NCBI GenBank assembly: GCA_964531695.1
Contig: CAZHEH010000010.1
Span: 25,814 to 89,813 of the forward strand
Origin: JAGXKT01 sp964531695
GTDB taxonomy: Bacteria > Planctomycetota > Phycisphaerae > SM23-33
Reading direction: 5' to 3'
DNA: 64,000 bases
In this document: positions 9,617 through 17,693 of the stretch, piece by piece
Layout: every line of letters begins with the position of its first letter
How positions within the stretch are numbered: the stretch's first letter is position 1
Notes under the pieces: model-generated
Told to the model about the DNA's origin: nothing
What the model saw: only the letters and a program-made list of their open reading frames with translations
Database searches by the model: none
Program-made: the position numbers and the translations under genes

Positions 9617-12600
9617 TCAGCCCTTGGTCGCGACCGCCGGCTGCCCCACCGTCCGCGTGGCGAGGGCCTGGCGGATGCCCATCAGCAGCGGGCTGGCCAC
9701 GGCGATCGACGAGTAGGTTCCGAAGATCACGCCCATCAGCAGGGCGTAGCTGAACGCGTGGATGCCGCTGCCGCCGAAGACGTACATCACGAAGACAACG
9801 ACGAACGTGGTCCCCGAGGTCAGAAGCGTCCGGCTCAGCGTCTGGTTGACCGACCGGTTGATCACCTCGGCCGACACGGTCGTCAACTTGCCGCGGTTCT
9901 CGCGGATGCGGTCGAAGACGACGATGGTGTCGTTGACCGAGTAGCCGATGACCGTCAGGATCGCGGCGATCATCGCCAAGTCGATCTTGAACGACTCCAG
10001 CCCCAGCGCCTGGCCGATGAACGTGTTGTGCAGCCACCCGGTGACGGCCACCATGCCCACGACGATCACCACGTCGTGAATCAGGCACACCACCGCCGCC
10101 AGACCCCACCGCACCGAGCCGAACCGGAACCACAGGTACAGCACGATCGCCAGCCAGCTCAGCACGATGGCGACGACCGCGCGCTGCGCCATCTCACCGG
10201 CGATGGCGGCGTCGAAATTCCGCAGCTCGGTCGACTCGCTGTAGGCGAACGCCTCCCCGAGCAACTCCTGCTCCCGCTCGACCCATTCATTCAGCCGCTC
10301 CCGCGGCACCGGCTCGGTCGACCGGACCAGGACCGCCAGCGAAGTATGCTTCCCGTCAGAGCCGTCGCCGAGCGGCACCACCTTCGTCCGCACGAACCGG
10401 TGGTCGGCGAAGTTCATCTGGTGACGCATGTCCGTGATCCGCTCGTCCATTTCCCGGGCGCTGATCGCGGGAGCGATATCCTCATACACGAGCATCGCGC
10501 CGCCCTGGAAGTCCGCCAGCTCGGGCGCCACGGCCGGGTCGGCACTCCGGATCAGGCCTTCGTCGATGACCGACGCCCCGCCGTCCTCGGGGCCCAGCGT
10601 CACGCCAAAGCCGGGAACCGCGCCCTCGCTCCAGGCGCGGCTCTCGTGCGGCCGGAGAGTTTCCATCGCGTCGCCGATCACCGCGGCCATCAACTCGAGA
10701 ACCTCCGAGGCGTCCTCGTGCGTCGTGGTGATCTGGTAGGCCCGCGCCGGCAGGCGCTCCTCCAGCTCATCGCGAGTCAGCGTGCCGTCGCCGTCCACGT
10801 CCAGCCGCTTGAAGTACTCACCCTCGCCGGCGTACTCGTCGGACGTAATCTTGCCGTCGGCTGGGTCTGTGTCGTGCCGGGCCAGGAAGTTCGACACCCG
10901 GTCCGGATCGACGACCTTCACGACACGGGCCGTCTCGACCAGCTTGTCCATGCCCTGTTCGCGCGCGCCCGAGACGATCTTCTCCCGCATGATCGCGTCA
11001 TTGGGCAACACTCTCTCGCCCGTGTCGGGGTCCTCGATCAGAGCGCCCTCGCGAAGCTCCACCACCGCCTGGGTGCCGGAGGAAAACTCGATGCCCCAGA
11101 TGTTGCCCTTCTGCCAGACGAGGGACCCGATGCCCAGGACCACCAGGATGCCCGAAAGGCCCCAGAAGAAGTGCCGCTTGCCCATCCAGTTGATCTTGGG
11201 CGTGCCTATGAACGAGAGCATCTTGACCTGGTTCTTCATCAGCCCGCGGTCCAGGGCGAACTGGAAGACCCATCGCGTGACGACCAGCGCCGTGAACATG
11301 CTGAACACCACACCCAGGCCCAGCGTGATGGCGAACCCGCGGACCTCCTCGCTGCCGACCCAGCCGAGGATCAGGCAGGTGATGACCGTGGTGACGTTGG
11401 CATCGAAGATCGCGCTGAACGCCCGCGAGTAGGCGTTGGCCAACGTCATGCGGACGGACTGACCCTTGGCCTGCTCCTCACGGAGGCGCTCGAAGATCAG
11501 CACGTTGGCGTCGACCGCGATGCCGATGGTCAGGATCACGCCCGCGATGCCCGGCAGCGTGAAGACGACCGACATCAAGCTCATCGCGCCCAGAATCAGG
11601 ATGACGTTCAGCACCAGCGCCACATCCGCCACGAAGCCGGCCATGAGGTAGTACACCAGCATGAACGCGGCGACGATGAGCAAGCCCCAGTAGGCAGCGC
11701 GGAACCCCCGCTCCTTGTTCACCTCACCAAGCGAAGGGCCGAAGGTATTCTCCGACACCGGGTCCGGGTTCAGCCGAGCCGGCAGCGAGCCCGCCTGGAG
11801 GGTGCGGGCGAGGTCCTCCACCTCCTTCTGCGTGAAGGAGCCCTCGATAATGCCCTGCTTGGAGATCGTCGAGCGGATCATCGGCGCCGAGTAGACGATG
11901 TCATCCACCATGATCGCCATGGGCTTGCCCGTGTGGGCCGAGGTCATCTGCGCAAACAGGCGCGCGCCGCGGTCGTCGAAGGTGAACTCCACCGCCGGGC
12001 GGTTCGTACGGTCCAGCGTGGGGCGCGCGTTCGTCAGCGACCAGCCGCCCGGGCCCTTCTCGTGCAGCATCGTCAGGGCGTCCGTGTTGCCGACCAGCAG
12101 GTAGTACCGCCCGTCGGCCTCGCGCCGGTAGTACGGCAGGCCGCTGAAGCGGTCGCTGACCTGCTCCCCGCCTTCCTCGTCCGCGTCGATCGGAAGCCAG
12201 ACGTACTCGCCGTCACGTTTCCGAACGGCCTCGGGGCCCTCAACCTCCAGCATGTCGCGGTAGCGACGGAATTCCTCGTTGGTGACGCGAAGCGGCAGGC
12301 CGGACCGCTCCAGGCCCGGCACAATGCGGAACTCCAGCACGCCCGCCTGGGCGACGAGGCGCTTGAGGTCCTCCGGGTCGTCCAGAGGCCGGCGGAGGTC
12401 CGCCCACCGCTTGTAGTTCGCCACGGCCTCCTCGATGTCGGCCTTCCGGGCCAGGTGCGCCGCGATCAGCTCCTCCACCCGCGCCCGGAACGCCTCTCGC
12501 TTCCTCTGCACGGCCGCCTTGTGCTCCGCCCGGCGGCTGGTCTCCGCCTCGGCCGGCGACACGTACAGCGCCAGAACGTCCTTTTCCAGCTCGGTCGGCT

Positions 12601-13903
12601 GGATCGCGCCGTGCTCAACCGCGGCGGTGCGGGCACGGGTGTGCGCTTCCCGCGCGTCGGCCACGGCCGTCTTCGCTTGGTTCAGTTGCTCTTGGAACCT
12701 GCTGGCGATCGCATCGGCCCGTTCGGCCAACTCGACGGCGTCCCGGCCCTCAATCAGATCTTCGAGCGGACGCAGCGCCGCCTGGGCGGCGGCCATGTCG
12801 TCCTGCCGGAGCGCCTCGATGGCCCGCACGGCCTCCCGGAATCGGGCCTGGGCCTGGTCGATCGCGTCGTCGTCGCCGGATTCCCGGGCGTCCTGAAGCC
12901 GGTCGTAGGCCACCACATAGGCGACGCCGGCGTCCGCGCCGGCCCGCGCGACTTCCAGCTCCTGTTCGGCTTCGGGCACGGCGTCCCGAGCGTTGGTCAA
13001 ATCCTGCTGGGCCCGGCTGACGACTTCGCGGGCCTGCTCAACCTTGTCCGCGTGGTCCGGGTCCATGTCCGCCCCCGGCGCATCGGTCAGCGCGTTGAGC
13101 CGTGCCTCGGCCGCCTGGAGCGATTCCCGGGCCGTCTCGATGTTCGACTGGGTGTTCTCGAGGCGCTGGGCGGCTTGCCTCACCGCTTCCAGAAGCGACC
13201 ATGCCTTGTTGGCGTTGGCCAACCGCGACTGGGCCGCCTCCTGCCGTTGACGAGCAGCCCCGATGCCGTCATACGTATCCAGCACTTCCTCGATGCGGGC
13301 GACCTGATCGGGCTCGCCGCGCCCGAGGTCGGCGATGCGTTCAGCCAGCTCCTCTCGCGAGGCCCCCTGCTGGTAGTCCTGGACCAGCCGACGGAGCTGG
13401 CCGTGGCGCAGGTTCTCGCGCTCGATCTTCTCCAGCGCGGCGTAGAATTCGTTTTTGGCCTGGCGGGTCTCCTCGCGGGCGGCCGGGATGCGAATCTCGA
13501 TGCGGTTGTTGCCCAGCGGGGTCATCTCCACGCCGAGCAGGCCCTGTGGATCGATCCGGTTCTTGAGAATCGCGATCATCCGCTGGGAGAGGTCCCCGGA
13601 GGAGGGGGGCGCCTTTTCCAGATCCTCGATGTCGTTCTGCGCCCGCTCGATGGCGAGCGTAAGGTCGTTGACCTTGTCCGTATCGCCCGCCTCCCGTGCC
13701 TGCTTCAAGTCGTCGCGCAGCCCCTCCAGACGGGCCTTCTGCCGATCCAGCTCCATCTGGTTGGTGCGGATCTCGAAGATCAAGCTGTGGCCGCCGCGGA
13801 GGTCGATGCCCTGCTGGATGCCCCTGCTATGGAGCGACCAGATGCTCACCACCACCAGCACCGCCAGCAGCCCGAATTTCAGCGGTAGATTCTTGGCATT
13901 CAT
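9617..13903 (-). CDS. secDF: Fused protein translocase SecDF with a large coiled-coil insert and an EF-hand insert
   Basis: The 1428-residue product joins SecD and SecF, membrane partners of SecYEG that use the proton gradient to pull exported proteins across. SecD marks: GIDLRGG (residues 32-38), the P1 piece ILKNRIDPQGLLG, LEFRIVP near 519, and the membrane motif GIAVDANVLIFERLREE. SecF marks: GIEFSSGTQ and GYSVNDTIVVFDRIREN. Two parts are odd. About 375 residues of Gln/Glu/Arg/Ala-rich coiled coil (about 140-515) split the P1 domain where E. coli has about 20 residues. In the SecF exported loop, residues about 1011-1046 form an EF-hand pair, the second with a canonical DxDxDGxxxxxE loop. 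The ATG at 13903 was preferred to extension to 14170, which would have no signal-like start. A promoter (13994-14022) precedes it. Confidence 0.95.
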   Translation of the reverse strand: MNAKNLPLKFGLLAVLVVVSIWSLHSRGIQQGIDLRGGHSLIFEIRTNQMELDRQKARLEGLRDDLKQAREAGDTDKVNDLTLAIERAQNDIEDLEKAPPSSGDLSQRMIAILKNRIDPQGLLGVEMTPLGNNRIEIRIPAAREETRQAKNEFYAALEKIERENLRHGQLRRLVQDYQQGASREELAERIADLGRGEPDQVARIEEVLDTYDGIGAARQRQEAAQSRLANANKAWSLLEAVRQAAQRLENTQSNIETARESLQAAEARLNALTDAPGADMDPDHADKVEQAREVVSRAQQDLTNARDAVPEAEQELEVARAGADAGVAYVVAYDRLQDARESGDDDAIDQAQARFREAVRAIEALRQDDMAAAQAALRPLEDLIEGRDAVELAERADAIASRFQEQLNQAKTAVADAREAHTRARTAAVEHGAIQPTELEKDVLALYVSPAEAETSRRAEHKAAVQRKREAFRARVEELIAAHLARKADIEEAVANYKRWADLRRPLDDPEDLKRLVAQAGVLEFRIVPGLERSGLPLRVTNEEFRRYRDMLEVEGPEAVRKRDGEYVWLPIDADEEGGEQVSDRFSGLPYYRREADGRYYLLVGNTDALTMLHEKGPGGWSLTNARPTLDRTNRPAVEFTFDDRGARLFAQMTSAHTGKPMAIMVDDIVYSAPMIRSTISKQGIIEGSFTQKEVEDLARTLQAGSLPARLNPDPVSENTFGPSLGEVNKERGFRAAYWGLLIVAAFMLVYYLMAGFVADVALVLNVILILGAMSLMSVVFTLPGIAGVILTIGIAVDANVLIFERLREEQAKGQSVRMTLANAYSRAFSAIFDANVTTVITCLILGWVGSEEVRGFAITLGLGVVFSMFTALVVTRWVFQFALDRGLMKNQVKMLSFIGTPKINWMGKRHFFWGLSGILVVLGIGSLVWQKGNIWGIEFSSGTQAVVELREGALIEDPDTGERVLPNDAIMREKIVSGAREQGMDKLVETARVVKVVDPDRVSNFLARHDTDPADGKITSDEYAGEGEYFKRLDVDGDGTLTRDELEERLPARAYQITTTHEDASEVLELMAAVIGDAMETLRPHESRAWSEGAVPGFGVTLGPEDGGASVIDEGLIRSADPAVAPELADFQGGAMLVYEDIAPAISAREMDERITDMRHQMNFADHRFVRTKVVPLGDGSDGKHTSLAVLVRSTEPVPRERLNEWVEREQELLGEAFAYSESTELRNFDAAIAGEMAQRAVVAIVLSWLAIVLYLWFRFGSVRWGLAAVVCLIHDVVIVVGMVAVTGWLHNTFIGQALGLESFKIDLAMIAAILTVIGYSVNDTIVVFDRIRENRGKLTTVSAEVINRSVNQTLSRTLLTSGTTFVVVFVMYVFGGSGIHAFSYALLMGVIFGTYSSIAVASPLLMGIRQALATRTVGQPAVATKG

Positions 13904-13993
13904 CTTCGATCCAGACGTTCGGCAGGCCGAAAGCGCACACAGGCGCCGCCCGACCCGCTCCGTGTCAACTCGGTCCTTGCGGGGAAATGTCGC

Positions 13994-14022
13994 ATTCTCA
14001 ATGAGCTGGGCTCTGCCGTCAA
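13994..14022 (-). promoter_or_regulatory. Putative sigma-70-type promoter of secDF
   Basis: Read on the minus strand this is TTGACG, a 17-bp spacer, then GAGAAT: 5/6 and 4/6 matches to the consensus. The predicted start point near 13987 would give an 84-nt leader before the secDF ATG. Confidence 0.5.
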
Positions 14023-14112
14023 GCGGAATCGAACCTCGGCGGACGCGGCGTCGCCCACGCATGTCTCCGCGGCGGCCGTCGAAATCCTCCCGGCCGGACT
14101 TGCGGCCATGCC

Positions 14113-14118
14113 TACAAT
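14113..14118 (+). promoter_or_regulatory. Putative -10 element of the peroxiredoxin gene
   Basis: TACAAT lies 51 bp before the peroxiredoxin ATG. No clear -35 hexamer is visible at 16-18 bp upstream, so this rests on the hexamer and its position in the divergent intergenic region only. Confidence 0.35.
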
Positions 14119-14169
14119 TCGGCGAACGTAACGTCTTACCTGCCCCGAACCAACCAAGGAGCCAATGCA

Positions 14170-14859
14170 ATGTCCGAAGACCGACCGTCCATGCCGCTCA
14201 TCGGAGAGCCGGCGCCGTCCTTCACGGCCGAGACGACCCAAGGGACCATCCGCTTCCCCGATGACTACAAGGGCAAGTGGGTCATCCTGTTCTCTCACCC
14301 GGCCGACTTCACGCCGGTCTGCACGACCGAGTTCATGACCTTCGCGACGATGGCGGAGGAATTCCGGGCCCTCAACTGCGAGCTGATCGGGCTTTCGATC
14401 GACAGCGGCTACAGCCACATCGCCTGGCTGCGGACGATCCAGGAGAAGATCGAGTACAAGGGCATGTCCGGCGTCGAGGTCAAATTCCCGGTCATCGCCG
14501 ACCTGACCATGCAGGTGGCCAACAAGTTCGGCATGATCCAGCCGGGCGAAAGCAACACGCAGGCCGTGCGGGCCGTGTTCGTCATGGACCCCGAGGCCAA
14601 GGTGCGGGCCATCCTGTACTACCCGCTGTCCAATGGGCGGAACATGGACGAGATCAAGCGACTGCTGCTGGCGATGCAGCACTCCGACGAGCACGGCGTG
14701 GCCACCCCGGCCAACTGGCGCCCCGGCGACGACGTGATCGTCCCGCCGCCCGGCTCCTGCGGCGTGGCCAAGGAGCGCGTGGAGTCCCCCGGCGAGGATG
14801 TGCGCGTCCTGGACTGGTTCATGTGCCTCAAGAGCTGCCCCCACGGGCAGAGCGGATAG
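14170..14859 (+). CDS. Peroxiredoxin, Prx6-like
   Basis: The 229-residue protein carries the peroxidatic cysteine Cys51 in the motif DFTPVCTTEF, and the Prx6-type features SHPADFTPVC, FPVIADLTMQVA and the C-terminal PANWRPGDDVIVPPP arm. It reduces hydrogen peroxide and alkyl hydroperoxides in the cytoplasm. The C-terminal tail has two further cysteines (Cys219 and Cys223, in MCLKSC), which may resolve the sulfenate as in archaeal Prx6-group enzymes. The start at 14170 has AAGGAG about 9 nt upstream. It is divergent from secDF and is followed by two hairpins, so it is probably monocistronic. Confidence 0.95.
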   Translation: MSEDRPSMPLIGEPAPSFTAETTQGTIRFPDDYKGKWVILFSHPADFTPVCTTEFMTFATMAEEFRALNCELIGLSIDSGYSHIAWLRTIQEKIEYKGMSGVEVKFPVIADLTMQVANKFGMIQPGESNTQAVRAVFVMDPEAKVRAILYYPLSNGRNMDEIKRLLLAMQHSDEHGVATPANWRPGDDVIVPPPGSCGVAKERVESPGEDVRVLDWFMCLKSCPHGQSG

Positions 14860-14883
14860 ACCCGGCGATACGCAGATCGACAC

Positions 14884-14914
14884 GGCGGCGGGGGCCCCGG
14901 CGGCTCCCGCCGCC
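14884..14914 (+). terminator. GC-rich hairpin after the peroxiredoxin gene
   Basis: A perfect 9-bp stem (GGCGGCGGG with CCCGCCGCC) closes a 13-nt loop 24 bp after the stop codon. There is no T-run, so it is either a weak intrinsic terminator or an mRNA-stabilising hairpin. Confidence 0.5.
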
Positions 14915-14921
14915 TTGTCGC

Positions 14922-14941
14922 GTGCGGCCGGCCAGCCGCAC
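14922..14941 (+). terminator. Second hairpin downstream of the peroxiredoxin gene
   Basis: GTGCGGC and GCCGCAC pair perfectly over 7 bp around a 6-nt loop. It lies just after the first hairpin and immediately before the promoter of the next gene, so the two may jointly insulate the transcription units. It lacks a T-run. Confidence 0.35.
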
Positions 14942-14943
14942 GG

Positions 14944-14972
14944 CTGACACGGGCCGTTCCGCATGCTACAAT
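14944..14972 (+). promoter_or_regulatory. Putative promoter of the hybrid histidine kinase gene
   Basis: CTGACA, a 17-bp spacer and TACAAT match the sigma-70 consensus at 5/6 and 5/6. Transcription from near 14979 would leave a leader of about 93 nt before the ATG at 15072. Confidence 0.6.
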
Positions 14973-15071
14973 TCAATCGACACTTGGACGTTCACGGCCG
15001 GGCCCAGCGCCCCGGGCATGTTCACATAAGGGGTGCGGTCGCGGACGGCTTGCAGGAAGGTCGTACTAACC

Positions 15072-17693
15072 ATGGCCAAGTCCGGGTCGAGCAGGATCGC
15101 CGCACTTCCCATCGGGATGCTGGTGTTCGCGGTGCTCGCCGTGTCGTTCATCTGGGCCTGGCAGCGCGAGTTGGAGGCCGAGGCGCAGCTCTCGCGTTCG
15201 GCGGCCCAGCAGCGCGCCGTCGCATTTGCTTCCGACCTCAGTCAGATCCTCCAGGAGCGCGTCGACGACACTCGCATTCTGGCGGCCGTGCTGTCCGGCG
15301 GCCAGCAGGAGCCGGCCCTCGAGCGGTTCAGGGCCCTTGCAGAGCGGACCGTGGAACAGGCCCCGTCCTTCGCGCTGCTCAACTATGTCGGCGCGGACGG
15401 CGTCGTGAAGGCCAGCGTGGCCGGGTCCGGCGTGCAGCCGGTGACCGGCGCGGTCGTGGGCGACCTCCCGGGGCGAGCGGAACTGCACCGAGAGGCCCTG
15501 GAGACCGAGCGGAGCATCTGCTCGCCGCCCATGCAATTGCTCGGTGGCCAGACCGGAATGGTCTGCTGGGCCCCGGTACGCCGCCGGAACGAGGAAACGG
15601 GCGCCGAGCAGCCGGCCGGCATGGTGGCGGGTGTGTTCCACGTGGACGGCATCCTTCGAAGGGCCGCGGGAAGGGCGAAGGTCGGCCTGGCCCAGGTGTC
15701 GGCATCGGCCAATGGCGTCAAGCTGCGGGAGTCGGCCGGTTCGATGCCGCTGGACGACCCGAACGCGGCAAGTGTGGAAGAGACCGTACAGGGCCGCCGC
15801 TGGCGCATCGCGTACCGGCTCCCGGCCGACGACCCGGAGGCCTACCGTCCGGACGCGACGCACGCGGCGCTGGCGGTGCACCTGCTGCTGTCGGCGGCGC
15901 TGGGGATGCTGAGCTTCTCGGTCGTCGTCCACTGGCGGAACGCTCGGCGAGCGGAACGCCAGTACCGCGCGGTGTTCGACAGTGCGGCCGACGCACTTCT
16001 GGTGCACGACCGATCCGGCCGGATCCTCGACGCCAACGACGTCGCGGGCGTGCACATGGGGCATCCGGCGGATGCGCTGCGGGGGATGAACATCGGCGAC
16101 ATCGTGCCCGAGGACGAGATGTCCGACTTCGACGCGAGGGTGGCGACTCTCGACCGGGAGGGCTCCGTCTTTTTCGAGAGTGAGTACCGGACGCGGGACG
16201 ACCGACGGGTGCCCGTGGAGGTGCACGCGCGGCCGATCCGCTACCACGGCACTGAAGCGGTACTCGCCGTGGCGCGGGACATGACGGATCGCATGCGAGC
16301 CGAGCAGGAGGTCCGGGCCGGCCGGCAGTGGCTCGCGCAGGTTGTCGACGGCAGCCCCGTTCCGATGTTCGTCGTCGACGCCGAGCATCGCGTGACACAC
16401 TGGAACCAGGCCCTGTCGAAGATCTCGGGCATCCCGGCCGAGGAGGTCATCGGCACGCGAGAGCAGTGGCGGGCATTCTACCCGACCGAGCGGCCCGTGA
16501 TGGCGGATCTGATCCTCACGGGCGAGGAAAGCGAGGTCGAGCGATTCTACGGCGGCAAGTATCAGCATGCGGCGTTGGAGGGGGCGTACGAGGCGGAGGA
16601 TTTCTTCCCGCACCTCGGCGAGGGCGGCAAATGGATGCACTTCACGGCCAGCCCAATTCGCGACAACGACGGCCGGATCGTCGGGGCGATCGAGACCCTC
16701 GAGGACATCACCGAGCGCAAGGAAGCGGAGGCGGCGCTCCAGGAGGGACAGAAGCGGCTGCGGGCCGTGGTGAACAGCATGCCCGTCCTGCTCGACGCCT
16801 TTGACGAGGAGGGGCGCATCATCTTCTGGAACCGTGAATGCGAGCGTGTGACGGGGTACACCTCGGACGAGATGGTGAACAACCCACGCGCGATGGAGTG
16901 GCTCTACCCGGACCCCGGGTACCGCGCATGGGTCATGGACACGGTGACCAAGAAGTGGGGAGACTTCGATGAGCTGGAGTTCGAGCTGACCTGCAAGGAC
17001 GGCTCCAGACGAACCGTCGCGTGGTCGAACGTCTCGAACCGGACGGGCATTCCCGGATGGGCCACGTGGGCCACCGGCGTGGATGTCACGCAGCGCAAGC
17101 TCGCCGAGGAGGAACTCCGCCGTAGCGAGGAGCGGTACCGCCTGTTGGCCGAGAGCATGACCGACGTGGTCTGGACGGCCGACCTGGAGTTCAACATCAC
17201 CTACATCACCCCTTCGATCGAGCGCTTCCGCGGCGTGACGCCCGACGAACGGGTACACTCGAAGTTCGAGGACTTCCTGACGCCGGATTCGCAACGCAAG
17301 GCGCGAAAGGCGATGCGCCACAAGCTCGCCCAGGTGGCGGCCGAGCCGGAGGCGGCGTTCGAGCCCGTTCGGCTGGAGTTGGAGTTCCTCAACAAGCAAG
17401 GGGATATCGTGTGGGGCGAGGTCGTCGCGCGGTTCCTGCGCGGCGAGGACGGTCGCCCCGAGGCAGTGCACGGCGTCACGCGCGACATCACCGACCGAAA
17501 GCGCGCCGAGCAGGAACTGCGCCGGAGCCGCAACTTCCTGGAGGGCGTCTTCACGAGCATCCAGGACCGGCATCAGCGTGCTGGACCGCGATCTGACGAT
17601 CCGTCATGTCAACCCGGTCATGGAGCGGTGGTACGCTCCCAGCGCGCCGCTGGTCGGCAAGAAGTGTTTCCATTGCTACCACGGCGCGGATAA
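15072..17693 (+). CDS. Multi-PAS sensor, N-terminal part of a frameshifted hybrid histidine kinase
   Basis: This frame encodes the sensor half: membrane segments at about residues 8-29 and 264-286 bound an exported sensor region, followed by four complete PAS domains (starting near residues 297, 419, 562 and 688) and the start of a fifth (near 822). After FLEGVFTSIQD near 17567 the sequence stops looking like a PAS domain. Removing one C from the CC at 17567-17568 restores DGISVLDRDLTIRHVNP and joins it to the frame of the next entry. The last 40 or so residues (to the TAA at 17691-17693) are therefore out-of-frame. The restored protein would be about 1580 residues. The ATG at 15072 has AGGAAGG upstream; a GTG at 15033 is in frame. 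It is either a genuine recent mutation or a base-calling error. Confidence 0.85.
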   Translation: MAKSGSSRIAALPIGMLVFAVLAVSFIWAWQRELEAEAQLSRSAAQQRAVAFASDLSQILQERVDDTRILAAVLSGGQQEPALERFRALAERTVEQAPSFALLNYVGADGVVKASVAGSGVQPVTGAVVGDLPGRAELHREALETERSICSPPMQLLGGQTGMVCWAPVRRRNEETGAEQPAGMVAGVFHVDGILRRAAGRAKVGLAQVSASANGVKLRESAGSMPLDDPNAASVEETVQGRRWRIAYRLPADDPEAYRPDATHAALAVHLLLSAALGMLSFSVVVHWRNARRAERQYRAVFDSAADALLVHDRSGRILDANDVAGVHMGHPADALRGMNIGDIVPEDEMSDFDARVATLDREGSVFFESEYRTRDDRRVPVEVHARPIRYHGTEAVLAVARDMTDRMRAEQEVRAGRQWLAQVVDGSPVPMFVVDAEHRVTHWNQALSKISGIPAEEVIGTREQWRAFYPTERPVMADLILTGEESEVERFYGGKYQHAALEGAYEAEDFFPHLGEGGKWMHFTASPIRDNDGRIVGAIETLEDITERKEAEAALQEGQKRLRAVVNSMPVLLDAFDEEGRIIFWNRECERVTGYTSDEMVNNPRAMEWLYPDPGYRAWVMDTVTKKWGDFDELEFELTCKDGSRRTVAWSNVSNRTGIPGWATWATGVDVTQRKLAEEELRRSEERYRLLAESMTDVVWTADLEFNITYITPSIERFRGVTPDERVHSKFEDFLTPDSQRKARKAMRHKLAQVAAEPEAAFEPVRLELEFLNKQGDIVWGEVVARFLRGEDGRPEAVHGVTRDITDRKRAEQELRRSRNFLEGVFTSIQDRHQRAGPRSDDPSCQPGHGAVVRSQRAAGRQEVFPLLPRRG

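Noticed and set aside
9758..13888. Plus-strand frame of 1376 codons
   Set aside because: It is the antisense shadow of SecDF, whose motifs are unambiguous on the minus strand.
13904..14170. Extended start of SecDF at 14170
   Set aside because: The extra 89 codons overlap the divergent promoter region and peroxiredoxin leader, and the signal-like start is at 13903.
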